The position numbers and the translations under genes were made by a program. A stretch of DNA of 64,000 nt. Origin: a bacterium (GTDB taxonomy: Bacteria > Zhuqueibacterota > Zhuqueibacteria > Residuimicrobiales > Residuimicrobiaceae). This document shows, in pieces, positions 22,276 through 31,272 of this stretch (positions within the stretch are counted from its first letter, which is position 1; the number at the start of each line of letters is the position of its first letter). The stretch spans positions 434,001-498,000 of the forward strand of contig JAKQNR010000022.1 of the NCBI GenBank assembly GCA_029565685.1. The letters run 5' to 3'. Under the pieces are notes generated by a model. It searched no databases. It saw nothing but the letters and a program-made list of their open reading frames with translations, and was not told the DNA's origin.

Positions 22276-23037
22276 ATGAATTGGATCGATCAAGTCCGAT
22301 TGTTTCTTCAGCAGGAGATCGAACTCTACGGCGATGAACCGGCCTTCGCAGCCAGACAACGTCGTTCGGTTCTCATCACCTCGGCTGCCTTTTTAGCGCC
22401 GGGCTCATTGGCCGCGAACACCCGGGAATCAGATCCGCCTATGTCGCTGACCGTGGAGCCGGCTCAATCCCTGGAGGAATTGAAACGAATCCTAATGGGA
22501 TGCCGGCAATGCTCACTGGGAGCGTACGGAGCCACCATGGTGTTTGGCGCAGGCGATCCGCATGCGGACATCGTTCTGGTCGGCGATCAACCCTCTCCGC
22601 AGGACGGCCAGCTCGGCAAACTCTTCAGCGCGGAGCCGGGTGAACTGCTGGATCGTATTTTGAACGCCATTTCGCTCAAACGCGAAAACGTTTATCTGGC
22701 TGCTCTTCTCAAGTGCGCTGCGGCCGGAAATGCGGATTTGAAAGAGCAGGACGCAGAACTATGTTTGCCCTATCTTTTAAAACAACTGTCGCTGATTAGG
22801 CCTAAATTCATTCTCGCCATGGGACGCACTGCCGCCGGTTTTCTGCTGCGGAGCAAAGAACCTCTGTCCCGGTTGCGCGGCCGTCTGCATTCTTACGGTA
22901 ACGCGCAGATGATCGTAACTTATTCTCCGGAGACCCTGCTGCGCTATCCCCATTTCAAACGGGAGACCTGGGCTGATGTCCAGCTGTTGCGCCGCGCCTA
23001 TGATGACTATATCGCCCGTTCAACGGAAAAGAGCTGA
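22276..23037 (+). CDS. Diverged family 4-type uracil-DNA glycosylase-like protein
   Basis: The 253-residue protein has the fold pattern of iron-sulfur family 4 uracil-DNA glycosylases. Four cysteines for a 4Fe-4S cluster are in place: Cys76, Cys79, Cys147 and Cys163. The catalytic motifs differ from the family: the usual GEAPG near residue 103 reads GDQPS, and the usual HPxxLL reads YSPETLL, with Tyr216 where His is expected. The first 65 residues are an extra N-terminal stretch. It may be a weak, altered or non-glycosylase relative. Its stop overlaps the dnaB start, so it is probably co-expressed with it. Confidence 0.75.
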   Translation: MNWIDQVRLFLQQEIELYGDEPAFAARQRRSVLITSAAFLAPGSLAANTRESDPPMSLTVEPAQSLEELKRILMGCRQCSLGAYGATMVFGAGDPHADIVLVGDQPSPQDGQLGKLFSAEPGELLDRILNAISLKRENVYLAALLKCAAAGNADLKEQDAELCLPYLLKQLSLIRPKFILAMGRTAAGFLLRSKEPLSRLRGRLHSYGNAQMIVTYSPETLLRYPHFKRETWADVQLLRRAYDDYIARSTEKS

Positions 23038-24416
23038 TGGCGGAAAATAACGACAACATTCTTCCCATGCCTCCGCAAGCGGTGGATGCCGAGATGGCGG
23101 CCATCGGCGCGCTGCTCATCGAGCCGCACGCAGGCAACGTGGTGTTTGAAGCGCTTGATGAATCCGCCTTTTACAAAGAGGCTCATCGCAAGATCTTTCT
23201 TGCCGCCCGACGCCTCTTCGAACGCAATGAGCCCATCGACATTTTGACGGTCTCCGAGGAATTGGCGCGGACAAGCGATCTGGAAAAGATCGGCGGCCAT
23301 TATTATCTAACCGAGCTGGTGGAACGGACGCCCTCTGCGGCCAACATCGAACACTATTGCCGCATTATTCTCAACAAGTCGCTGCTGCGCCGGCTCATCG
23401 CGGTTTCCTCTGAGATCCAGCAGGAATGCTTTGCCGCCAACGAAGACGCTTATTCGGTGATCGATTCCGCTGAGCAAAAGATCTTTGCCCTGGCGGAAAA
23501 ACGTTTGCGCAGGGATTTCACCCACATCAGCCCGATTCTGCACCAGACCTTTGAGACCATCGAATCGTTTCATGACAAGGTGGACGGGATCACCGGTGTG
23601 ACCACCGGATTTATCGAGTTGGACAAGATTTTGTCCGGCCTGCAGAAATCCGAACTGATCATTTTGGCAGCTCGACCTTCTGTGGGCAAAACCGCCCTGG
23701 CCCTGAACATGGCCTATCATGCGGCGAAAAAGGGCGTGCCGGTGGGCATTTTCAGCCTTGAAATGGCGTCGCATCAAATCGCCATGCGCCTGCTGAGCAC
23801 TGAGGCGCGGTTGGATTCTCAGATCATTCGCACGGGACGGTTAAACTCGGGACAGTGGGAGCTCCTTGCCAAAGCGGCCGGCTACCTCGCCCAGACGCCC
23901 ATTTTCATCGATGATTCGCCTGCCATGAATATTATGGAGATACGTACCAAGGCGCGAAGGCTAAAAGTCGAGCACAACATCGGTCTGCTCGTCGTCGATT
24001 ACCTGCAGCTGGTGCACGGCGTGGGACGCATCGAGAGCCGACAGATCGAAATCGCCTCCATCTCACAATCTCTGAAAGCGCTGGCCAAGGAACTCAACAT
24101 CCCCGTCCTGTCTTTGTCGCAGCTCTCGCGAGCGGTCGAAAGCCGCACCACCGGCAGCCGTCCGGTATTGAGCGACCTGCGCGAGTCCGGCGCTATTGAG
24201 CAGGACGCTGACGTGGTCATTTTTATCCATCGACCCGGCGCTCAAGGACAACCGGTGGAGCCCGGCAAGGAGAACCTCGCCGAGATCATCGTGGCCAAAC
24301 ATCGCAACGGCCCGACCGACACTATTGAATTGGTGTTCCTCGGCGAATATGTCATGTTCGCCAATAAAGAAGCGACGCGTAAAGAAATCACGTCCATGTC
24401 CATGGACGCGTTTTAA
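23037..24416 (+). CDS. dnaB: Replicative DNA helicase DnaB
   Basis: A 459-residue hexameric helicase of normal length that unwinds DNA at the fork. The N-terminal domain opens with MPPQAVDAEMAAIGALL. The RecA-like C-terminal domain starts with ITGVTTGFIELDKILSGLQ; Walker A is ARPSVGKTALALN, Walker B LLVVDYLQLV, and the arginine-finger region SDLRESGAIEQDADVVIFIHR. No intein is present. It overlaps the UDG-like gene by one base and is followed by the RelA/SpoT gene after 87 bp. Confidence 0.97.
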   Translation: MAENNDNILPMPPQAVDAEMAAIGALLIEPHAGNVVFEALDESAFYKEAHRKIFLAARRLFERNEPIDILTVSEELARTSDLEKIGGHYYLTELVERTPSAANIEHYCRIILNKSLLRRLIAVSSEIQQECFAANEDAYSVIDSAEQKIFALAEKRLRRDFTHISPILHQTFETIESFHDKVDGITGVTTGFIELDKILSGLQKSELIILAARPSVGKTALALNMAYHAAKKGVPVGIFSLEMASHQIAMRLLSTEARLDSQIIRTGRLNSGQWELLAKAAGYLAQTPIFIDDSPAMNIMEIRTKARRLKVEHNIGLLVVDYLQLVHGVGRIESRQIEIASISQSLKALAKELNIPVLSLSQLSRAVESRTTGSRPVLSDLRESGAIEQDADVVIFIHRPGAQGQPVEPGKENLAEIIVAKHRNGPTDTIELVFLGEYVMFANKEATRKEITSMSMDAF

Positions 24417-24503
24417 CCTAACATCCCGGCAAAGGGGCCCTGCAGCCGTATGCGTTGCACCCCTCCTCGTTGACGTTCCGCCGAACTCGAACGGCCATAC
24501 GCT

Positions 24504-26648
24504 ATGGATAAGAAATCCGAACAGCTTTTCGAAGGGCTGATGCACCGCATCTCGCGGTATAATCAGAACATGGACGTTAAATTGCTGCGCAAGGCGTTCG
24601 AGTTCAGCTACAACGCCCATCGGAATCAGCTGCGCAAATCCGGCAAGCCCTATTTCGATCATCCGCTGGAAGTGGCCAAAATACTCATCGGCCTGCGTAT
24701 GGATTATGAGACCATCGCGGGCGGTGTGCTTCACGATGTCGCCGAAGATACAGATATTTCCATCGAACAGGTGCAAAAGGAGTTCGGCAACAATATCGCC
24801 CAACTGGTGGACGGGGTCACCAAGATCTCTGAGATCAAACTGATGGAATTTGAAGAGCGGCAGGCGGAAAATTTTCGCAAGATGCTGCTCTCCATGGTAC
24901 GCGATATTCGAGTGATCCTGATCAAATTCGCCGACCGTTTGCACAACATGCGCACTTTGGAATTCCTGCCGGAGAAAAAACGGCGGCGCATTGCGCTGGA
25001 AACTCGTGAGGTTTATGCGCCGCTGGCGCACCGGCTTGGGCTGGCTAAGATCAAATGGGAGCTGGAGGATCTGGCGCTCAAGTACCTGGAGCCTGAGGCC
25101 TATGCAGAAATTAATCAGCGCATCGCCGATACCCGCGCCAGCCGGGAAAACTATATTCTCGAGGTCACCAAGCCTGTGCGCGAAGCGCTGGTCAAAGCGC
25201 AGATTCAGGCGCGGTTTGAGGGACGGCCAAAGCATTTCTACAGCATTTACAACAAGATCAACAAACGAAACATCCCTTTCGAAGAGATCTATGATCTGCT
25301 CGCCGTACGCGTTATCGTGGATAAAATCGAAGAATGCTATCACACCCTCGGCCTGATCCACGCACTTTACACTCCCATCCATGAACGATTCAAAGATTAT
25401 ATCGCCATGCCCAAGTCCAACGGCTACCAGTCCCTGCACACTACGGTGATTGGTCCCGGCGGTAAACGGGTCGAGATTCAAATCCGTACAGAACAGATGC
25501 ATCGTACCGCTGAGGAAGGCATCGCCGCACACTGGCGCTACAAAGAAGGACGGCTGCGCGAGGACGATCTTGATAAACACTCGGTTTGGCTGCGGCAACT
25601 GCTTGAATATGAGGACAATGAATCGGATTCTCCTAATTTTATGGAGCATCTGAAAATCAGTCTGTTCCAGGACGAGGTTTTTGTCTTTACCCCAAAAGGA
25701 GATCTTCACCGACTCCCGTCTCACTCGACGCCGGTGGATTTTGCTTTTTCCGTGCACACCAGCATCGGCATCCATTGTCTGGCGGCGAAAATCAACGGCC
25801 GCATTGTCCCGCTCAGCCATGAACTCCACAGCGGCGATACCGTGGAAATACTGACCTCCGCCAATCAGGAGCCTAACAACGATTGGCTTCGCTTTGTCGT
25901 TTCCAGCCGCGCCCGCTCCCGCATTAAAAAATATCTGCGCGACAAGGAGGATCAGAACAGCTCATCGCTGGGTGAGGAGATGCTCACGCGAGCCCTGCAG
26001 AAATTTTCCATCAAGATCAAAGACATTGATTTACAAGAGTTGGCCGTCAAGTTCAACCAAAAGGACAGTCAATCGCTTTTTGTCGCCCTGGGTCGCGGTG
26101 ATCTGAAATTAGAGTCTCTGTTGCGCAAGATCCTGCCTGAGGACAAGCCGCAATTGCAAGATCCCAGTTTTATCACCCGCTTTATCGAAAAAGCGAGAAA
26201 ATCAACCAAAGGCGTCCGCGTTGCCGGCATGGATAACATCATGATCACTTTCGGCAAATGCTGCAGCCCGGTTCCCGGCGAACCCATTACCGGCATCGTA
26301 TCCCGCGGCCGCGGCATTGTCATCCACACTAATGACTGTAAAAACTTGCTCAAGCTGATGCAAGATCCTGACCGCATCATCGACGTCACCTGGGATGTGG
26401 AGAAAGGCTCCCGTTTTCTCGCCGGCATCTATATTCTCGGCGAACGGCGCAATAAATTCATCGCCGATGTCACAGAGGCCGCAGCCGCTCTGGACTGCAA
26501 CATTGTCGGCGTCAGCATGAATTCAGAAGTGTCGTTGATGAATTGTGTGTTGTCCGTCGAGGTCTATGACCTTGATCACTTGAATCGCGTCATGGCTAAA
26601 CTACGTAAAATGAATGGAGTGATTTCTGTCAGCCGTTTAAACGAATAA
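24504..26648 (+). CDS. relA: Bifunctional (p)ppGpp synthetase/hydrolase
   Basis: A full-length 714-residue Rel/SpoT homologue controlling the stringent response. The HD hydrolase domain has HDVAEDT near residue 80, so hydrolysis is probably active. The synthetase domain shows YDLLAVRVI and RFKDYIAMPKSNGYQSLHT; the basic RxKD form is typical of bifunctional enzymes. A TGS domain (VFVFTPKGDLHRLP) begins near 394, a zinc-finger-like region with CCSPVPG near 590, and an ACT domain ends the protein. A long antisense frame across this gene is a shadow. Confidence 0.96.
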   Translation: MDKKSEQLFEGLMHRISRYNQNMDVKLLRKAFEFSYNAHRNQLRKSGKPYFDHPLEVAKILIGLRMDYETIAGGVLHDVAEDTDISIEQVQKEFGNNIAQLVDGVTKISEIKLMEFEERQAENFRKMLLSMVRDIRVILIKFADRLHNMRTLEFLPEKKRRRIALETREVYAPLAHRLGLAKIKWELEDLALKYLEPEAYAEINQRIADTRASRENYILEVTKPVREALVKAQIQARFEGRPKHFYSIYNKINKRNIPFEEIYDLLAVRVIVDKIEECYHTLGLIHALYTPIHERFKDYIAMPKSNGYQSLHTTVIGPGGKRVEIQIRTEQMHRTAEEGIAAHWRYKEGRLREDDLDKHSVWLRQLLEYEDNESDSPNFMEHLKISLFQDEVFVFTPKGDLHRLPSHSTPVDFAFSVHTSIGIHCLAAKINGRIVPLSHELHSGDTVEILTSANQEPNNDWLRFVVSSRARSRIKKYLRDKEDQNSSSLGEEMLTRALQKFSIKIKDIDLQELAVKFNQKDSQSLFVALGRGDLKLESLLRKILPEDKPQLQDPSFITRFIEKARKSTKGVRVAGMDNIMITFGKCCSPVPGEPITGIVSRGRGIVIHTNDCKNLLKLMQDPDRIIDVTWDVEKGSRFLAGIYILGERRNKFIADVTEAAAALDCNIVGVSMNSEVSLMNCVLSVEVYDLDHLNRVMAKLRKMNGVISVSRLNE

Positions 26649-26795
26649 GTGATTGATTTTAAAATTTTATAAAAATGAAAATTTTTGTTGTGTTTTAGAA
26701 TTATTTGTTGTATTTATTATTATAAATATTGATGTTATGAAAATGTTTTAAAATTGTTAAAAAACAATATATTAACTATTCGGAAGGAGCCTGAC
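26649..26795 (+). promoter_or_regulatory. AT-rich upstream region of the HU gene
   Basis: This 147-bp gap is far more AT-rich than its surroundings and ends in the strong ribosome site GGAAGGAG. It very likely holds the HU promoter. I cannot choose one hexamer pair among the many near matches. Confidence 0.45.
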
Positions 26796-27140
26796 ATGAA
26801 CAGCGAAATCCTCGAAAATTCTAAATCCACGGTCACCAAAAAGGATGTTGCCAAGCGCACAGCGAAAATAGTCGGAGAGAAAATCTATTTGACTGAAAAG
26901 GTGGTGGATGGCGTTTTCCAGGCATTGCGGGAATTCATGTCTGAAGCGGATCCGGAAGTCCGTATTGAAATACGTGATTTTGGTGTATTTGAAGTTAAAA
27001 AGACCAAGCCAAAACCCAAAGCGCGTAATCCGAAAACCGGCGAAATCATCTATGTGCCTGCCCGACGTAAAACCCATTTCAAAGCCGGTAAGCTGTTGAA
27101 AGAAGTGCTCAAGCAACCTATCGAACCACAGAATCAGTAA
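26796..27140 (+). CDS. HU-family DNA-binding protein
   Basis: A 114-residue nucleoid protein that bends DNA as a dimer. The helical body (KKDVAKRTAKIVGEKIYLTEKVV) is followed by the beta arm with IEIRDFGVFEVKKTKPKPKARNPKTGE, where the RNPKTGE tip region is the family signature. It carries about 15 extra N-terminal residues and a short tail compared with E. coli HU. ATG 26796 is chosen because GGAAGGAG lies seven bases upstream; in-frame codons further up lie in the AT-rich promoter region. ruvX follows after two bases. Confidence 0.93.
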   Translation: MNSEILENSKSTVTKKDVAKRTAKIVGEKIYLTEKVVDGVFQALREFMSEADPEVRIEIRDFGVFEVKKTKPKPKARNPKTGEIIYVPARRKTHFKAGKLLKEVLKQPIEPQNQ

Positions 27141-27142
27141 AC

Positions 27143-27640
27143 ATGAATGAAACACCAGTCCCAGGGCAGGGGGACGGCGCAAATGATGTTCCATTGCAGC
27201 AGTTGCCTCTGGGGCGCATTATGGGTATTGATTACGGCTCGCGGCGAATCGGCGTCGGTCTCTCAGATCCCACACAGACCATCGCCTCTCCGTTAACGAC
27301 CCTGGTTTTCCACAATGATGGGGAGCTGTTGAATCAGCTTCGTCGTCTGGTTGCCGAGCATGAGGTGGTCGCGGTGGTGGTGGGTTGGCCTGTCAACATG
27401 AACGGAGCTGCGGGCGAAAAAGCGAATGCCGTGGAAAAATTCGTACAGCAAATCCGTCCATTCCTGAATCTCCCCATCTATCTCTGGGATGAACGATGGA
27501 CCACAGTGAGCGCTCACCGTGTTCTGATGGAGCAGGGGCTTGCACCGTCCAGGAATCGAGACCGGGTCGATGCCATTGCCGGTGCGTTCATCCTTGAAGC
27601 TTTTTTACAGCGGCTGCAATTGTTGCGCACCCGCAAATGA
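27143..27640 (+). CDS. ruvX: Putative pre-16S rRNA nuclease / Holliday junction resolvase-like RuvX
   Basis: A YqgF-type RNase H fold protein of 165 residues. GIDYGSRRIGVGLSDP carries the first catalytic Asp, VVVGWPVNMNG is a family segment and LWDERWTT holds the conserved acidic pair; RDRVDAIAGAFIL near the end carries the last Asp. The family matures 16S rRNA and was earlier described as a resolvase. About 26 extra residues precede the domain, so ATG 27221 is an alternative start. The gene begins two bases after the HU stop. Confidence 0.92.
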   Translation: MNETPVPGQGDGANDVPLQQLPLGRIMGIDYGSRRIGVGLSDPTQTIASPLTTLVFHNDGELLNQLRRLVAEHEVVAVVVGWPVNMNGAAGEKANAVEKFVQQIRPFLNLPIYLWDERWTTVSAHRVLMEQGLAPSRNRDRVDAIAGAFILEAFLQRLQLLRTRK

Positions 27641-27660
27641 TCAATAAGTGAAACGGCGCA

Positions 27661-29193
27661 ATGAAGAAAAAGCTGCTGTTAGCGTTTTCAACCGCCATTC
27701 TGTTGTCTCTGGCCTACGCGCCGCTGCGAACCGGCTTTTTGGCCTACGGCGGATTGATTCCTTTTTTTTATTTACTGGAATCGTCCGAAGGCCGAAGCGA
27801 GACCATACGCTGGAGCTATTTTACCGGTTTCTGTTATGCCCTTGGCACGCTCTACTGGATAGGCTGGGTCACCTTTCCGGGCATGATCGGAACGCTTCTG
27901 GTTTGGCCGCTCTATATAGTGCTGTATGCACTCCTCCATGTCCGCTTGCGGCGTATTTTTTCCTCTGCCGCCTGGCTATTCATTCCTTTTGTCTGGGTTG
28001 CCATAGAATACCTGCAATCGTTGAGCGAATTGGCCTTTCCGTGGAATTACCTCGGCTACACCCAATCCTATTTCCTGCCGCTCATCCAGTATGTGGAATA
28101 CACTTCGATCCTTGGGGTCAGCTTTTGGATTCTGCTCATCAACGGTCTCGGATTTCTGGCGCTCAGCCATAAAGCGCGCCGACGGAGATGCCTGTTGACG
28201 TTGCTCCTGCTTTTTATCTTACCCCTGGCGCATGGTCTGTGGACTTTGCACTATGAACCGGCCGGAGAGCAGGTCACCGCATCTCTACTGCAGGGCAATA
28301 TGGATCCGTTTGAGAAATGGGCGGACGATGAAGAAAAAAATATGCTTCTGTATGAAGGGCTGATGGAGAAAGCACGACAGGATCAGCCGGAGATTTATAT
28401 CTGGCCGGAGACCGCCACGCCCTTTTATCTGCAGTACGAGCCGGTTTATCTCGAGCGGATGTATCGATTGGTCGATTCCAGCCATGCTCCGATCCTGACC
28501 GGATCTGTGGATGTGGAACACCATACCGACGGCAGTTACAAATATTTCAACGCCGCGCTTTTTTTCACCGGCCGGGACAGTCTTATTCAGCGCTATGCCA
28601 AGATCAAGCTGGTCCCCTTCTCTGAAAGAGTGCCCTACCGTGATTATTTCCCGTTTAAGCATATCAGAGCGCTTCTCTATGATCTGATCTGGGGGATCGG
28701 CGATTACGCTCCCGGCGAAGAGTACACGCTGTTCTACTTTGCCAGGCCTGCCGGCGTTTGCCGATTTGCCGTGCCGATCTGCTACGAATCCGCTTTTCCA
28801 GACGTCGTCCGCACTTTTTGCCGCAAGGGCGCCGATTTTCTCGTGATTATCACCAACGATGCCTGGTTCGGCAGAACCTCCGGGCCTTATCAACATGCGC
28901 GCATTGCGGTTTTTCGCGCCATCGAAAATCGGATCGGCATCGCCCGATGCGCCAACACCGGGATCAGCTGCTTTATCGACCCTTGCGGCAGGGTCACCAG
29001 AACCACTGTCCTTGATCAGCAGGCCGTTCTGACAGGCGGCGTGGTTCTGCGCCATCGAACCACCTGGTACACGCACTACGGCGATCTGTTCGCCTGGCTC
29101 TGTGTGCTTGTCACCGCCATAATCCTGATTATTTCTGCTATCAGTAAAAAAAACAATAAAAAGGGAACTTGTGCGACGGATGATCGTTTTTAA
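27661..29193 (+). CDS. lnt: Apolipoprotein N-acyltransferase
   Basis: A 510-residue inner-membrane enzyme that adds the third acyl chain to lipoproteins, evidence for a didermic cell. Several hydrophobic helices fill the first 190 residues. The nitrilase-like domain carries the catalytic triad: Glu in WPETATPF, Lys in KIKLVPFSERVPY and Cys in VPICYES. TNDAWFGRTSGPYQHARIAVFRAIE is the most conserved stretch. A final helix anchors the C-terminus. The next gene starts inside its last 23 bases. Confidence 0.95.
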   Translation: MKKKLLLAFSTAILLSLAYAPLRTGFLAYGGLIPFFYLLESSEGRSETIRWSYFTGFCYALGTLYWIGWVTFPGMIGTLLVWPLYIVLYALLHVRLRRIFSSAAWLFIPFVWVAIEYLQSLSELAFPWNYLGYTQSYFLPLIQYVEYTSILGVSFWILLINGLGFLALSHKARRRRCLLTLLLLFILPLAHGLWTLHYEPAGEQVTASLLQGNMDPFEKWADDEEKNMLLYEGLMEKARQDQPEIYIWPETATPFYLQYEPVYLERMYRLVDSSHAPILTGSVDVEHHTDGSYKYFNAALFFTGRDSLIQRYAKIKLVPFSERVPYRDYFPFKHIRALLYDLIWGIGDYAPGEEYTLFYFARPAGVCRFAVPICYESAFPDVVRTFCRKGADFLVIITNDAWFGRTSGPYQHARIAVFRAIENRIGIARCANTGISCFIDPCGRVTRTTVLDQQAVLTGGVVLRHRTTWYTHYGDLFAWLCVLVTAIILIISAISKKNNKKGTCATDDRF

Positions 29194-29806
29194 ACTTGAA
29201 GTGTATGCCTTTTTCTTCGTATTTTATGCAGCATCGGCAGCAGAGAACTCGGCGCCGACCAACCTGCAGATCATTGAATCTCAGGTGGCTGAACTGATTG
29301 TACAGACCGCCTCAGCGGTGGTTGTTGACAGCGGCTGTGCATTGATCGTTGACGCTGCAGCTCCTGCACATCCTTTAAACGCCCTGGTGAAAAAACAGGT
29401 GTACCTGTGGGCCAAGACTGCCGGATTTGCAGCGGTTTACGAAGGAGTGCCGCTGTCGGCCGATTCGTTGAATAATTTCACCTTGACTTTTATGCCGATC
29501 CGGGCGCAAGTCCGTTACCAAAGGTCTGCTGAAGATCGCGCGGTTTTACAGCGCCTGATCGCCACTGAGCTGCTGATCACGATCCTGCGCCCCTCTCGCA
29601 AAGTCATCCTGTCTGAGAGCAAACGAGCGTTCTTTCAAGACCTGATCGCGGCGCAAAACGTCGCGCAGTTGGAAACGCCGGAGCTCTCTTTCACCCAAGG
29701 GGAAAAGCCCAAACAGGCTGGCGCGTTGTCCTGGTTGGAGCCGTTGCTGGTGGCAGTCGTCACCGGCGGCATTGTCTACAGCTTTTACTCATTCAGAAGC
29801 AAATGA
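29171..29806 (+). CDS. Hypothetical exported protein with C-terminal membrane helix
   Basis: A 211-residue product with a hydrophobic N-terminus (VYAFFFVFYAASA) that looks like a signal peptide and a C-terminal helix (LLVAVVTGGIVYSFYSF). The region between is mixed alpha/beta with no motif I recognise. It starts with GTG inside the end of lnt and is followed 13 bp later by bamD, so it is probably coupled to envelope-assembly genes. It is likely a periplasmic protein tethered at its C-terminus. Function unknown. Confidence 0.55.
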   Translation: MRRMIVFKLEVYAFFFVFYAASAAENSAPTNLQIIESQVAELIVQTASAVVVDSGCALIVDAAAPAHPLNALVKKQVYLWAKTAGFAAVYEGVPLSADSLNNFTLTFMPIRAQVRYQRSAEDRAVLQRLIATELLITILRPSRKVILSESKRAFFQDLIAAQNVAQLETPELSFTQGEKPKQAGALSWLEPLLVAVVTGGIVYSFYSFRSK

Positions 29807-29819
29807 GAACAGGGATTTT

Positions 29820-30626
29820 ATGAGAAAGTGGTTTCTTGTTTTTGCATGTACGGCGATCCTGCCGGCTCTGCTCCTGGTTCAGTCCTGCAGCTCGAAAAAG
29901 ATCAGAGCAAATCTTTCGATGACCGAACGTATGCAGCTGGCGGACGAATATTTTGCTAAAAAAAGATATCTCGATGCCCGTGATCAATATCGTATTTTGA
30001 CGTTGAGCTACAGTGGAAGCCGGCTGGCGGATAAAGCTCAGTTCTATCTTGCCGAATGCCATTTTTTTACCAAGGAGTACATCCTCTCAGCCAGCGAATA
30101 TGAGCGTTTGATCAAGATGTATCCTAATTCCGAATACGTGGATGACGCCAAATATAAGCTGGGCTATTCTTATTACAAATTGTCCCCCAAATATTCTCTG
30201 GATCAAGAGTACACCCTCAAAGCCATTCGCGAATTTCAGGAATTTCTTGAAGAATATCGCACCAGCGATCTAGCCCCGGTGGTGGAAAAGCAACTTGCCG
30301 AGTGCCGCAACAAGTTGGCGCAAAAGCAGTACAGCTCCGCCGAGATCTATTACAAGATGAAATACTGGGACGCCGCGATCATCTATTTTAACCTGGTGTT
30401 GGACCAGTATTTCGATTCCCAGTATGCCCCCAAGGCCCAGTTTTATCTGGCTGAGTGCTATCGCAACCTGCGAAAGTATGAGGAAGCGGCTGTTGAATAC
30501 GACCGGTTTGTCGAAAAATTTCCCAAACATGAATGGACCGGCAAGGCCAAGGAGCAATCGAAAAACGTCAAGGCCCTACGATCCCGCGCCACGCCTGTTG
30601 CAGAAAACCCGGCTGAAGACCGCTAG
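29820..30626 (+). CDS. bamD: BamD-like outer membrane assembly lipoprotein
   Basis: This 268-residue lipoprotein (signal ending LLVQSCSS) carries about five tetratricopeptide repeats, with segments such as YSGSRLADKAQFYLAECHFFTKEY and YFDSQYAPKAQFYLAECYRNLRKY. Length and repeat layout fit BamD, the BAM-complex subunit that helps BamA insert outer-membrane barrels. The frame opens at 29772, but ATG 29820 gives the lipoprotein signal directly. Close linkage to lnt suits an envelope role; nadD begins six bases after its stop. Confidence 0.88.
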   Translation: MRKWFLVFACTAILPALLLVQSCSSKKIRANLSMTERMQLADEYFAKKRYLDARDQYRILTLSYSGSRLADKAQFYLAECHFFTKEYILSASEYERLIKMYPNSEYVDDAKYKLGYSYYKLSPKYSLDQEYTLKAIREFQEFLEEYRTSDLAPVVEKQLAECRNKLAQKQYSSAEIYYKMKYWDAAIIYFNLVLDQYFDSQYAPKAQFYLAECYRNLRKYEEAAVEYDRFVEKFPKHEWTGKAKEQSKNVKALRSRATPVAENPAEDR

Positions 30627-30632
30627 CAGCGG

Positions 30633-31268
30633 ATGAACGAAGAACAGTCGACATTTCCTTTCACCAGCGGCGCAAAAGGTTCGCGCTTCGGCCTTTTTGG
30701 CGGCTCGTTTGATCCCATTCATTTGGCTCATCTCCTTTTGGCTGAAACGGTACGAAACGCATTAAATCTCGACCGCATTGTGTTCATGCCTGCATCCGTA
30801 GCGCCGCACAAGCAGACCCGGACCGCCACGGATGGATGGCACCGACTGCAAATGATCCGGCTGGCTATCCAGGATAACCCCCATTTCGTCGTCAGCGACT
30901 ATGAATTGTGCAAACCCGATCTCTCTTACACGGTCGACACGCTGGAGTATCTGCACCAGAACGGCCGGTTTGACCGCAAGCAAATGTATCTGATCATCGG
31001 CGCCGACAATCTGCAGGGATTTCATACCTGGAAAAATCCTCGGCGTATTGTCGCGCTTGCACAGGTGGTGGTGGTGAACCGGCCCCAGTACGAGGGCATG
31101 GAACCCCCTGCCGCGCGCTATGGGCCGTTTCTTTCGGTCACCATGCCGATGATGGCCCTCTCCGCCTCTGAAATCCGCAGGCGCGTGGCAGACGGTCAGA
31201 GCATCCGCTATTGGACGCCCGGGGCAGTGGAAAAGTATATCATGGATCACCGGCTCTACAGGGATTGA
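30633..31268 (+). CDS. nadD: Nicotinate-nucleotide adenylyltransferase
   Basis: A 211-residue NAD-biosynthesis enzyme joining nicotinate mononucleotide and ATP. The nucleotidyltransferase motif GGSFDPIHLAHLL lies near residue 24, with a short extra N-terminus ahead of it. DYELCKPDLSYTVDTLEYLH and LIIGADNLQGFHTWKNPRRI are family hallmarks, and the ISSSEIR-type motif appears as LSASEIRRRVADGQSIRY. Placed directly after bamD. Confidence 0.95.
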   Translation: MNEEQSTFPFTSGAKGSRFGLFGGSFDPIHLAHLLLAETVRNALNLDRIVFMPASVAPHKQTRTATDGWHRLQMIRLAIQDNPHFVVSDYELCKPDLSYTVDTLEYLHQNGRFDRKQMYLIIGADNLQGFHTWKNPRRIVALAQVVVVNRPQYEGMEPPAARYGPFLSVTMPMMALSASEIRRRVADGQSIRYWTPGAVEKYIMDHRLYRD

Positions 31269-31272
31269 TGCC

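Noticed and set aside
24063..25829. A 588-codon antisense frame over dnaB and the RelA/SpoT gene
   Set aside because: It is opposite two clearly coding genes and reads as the complement of their codons.
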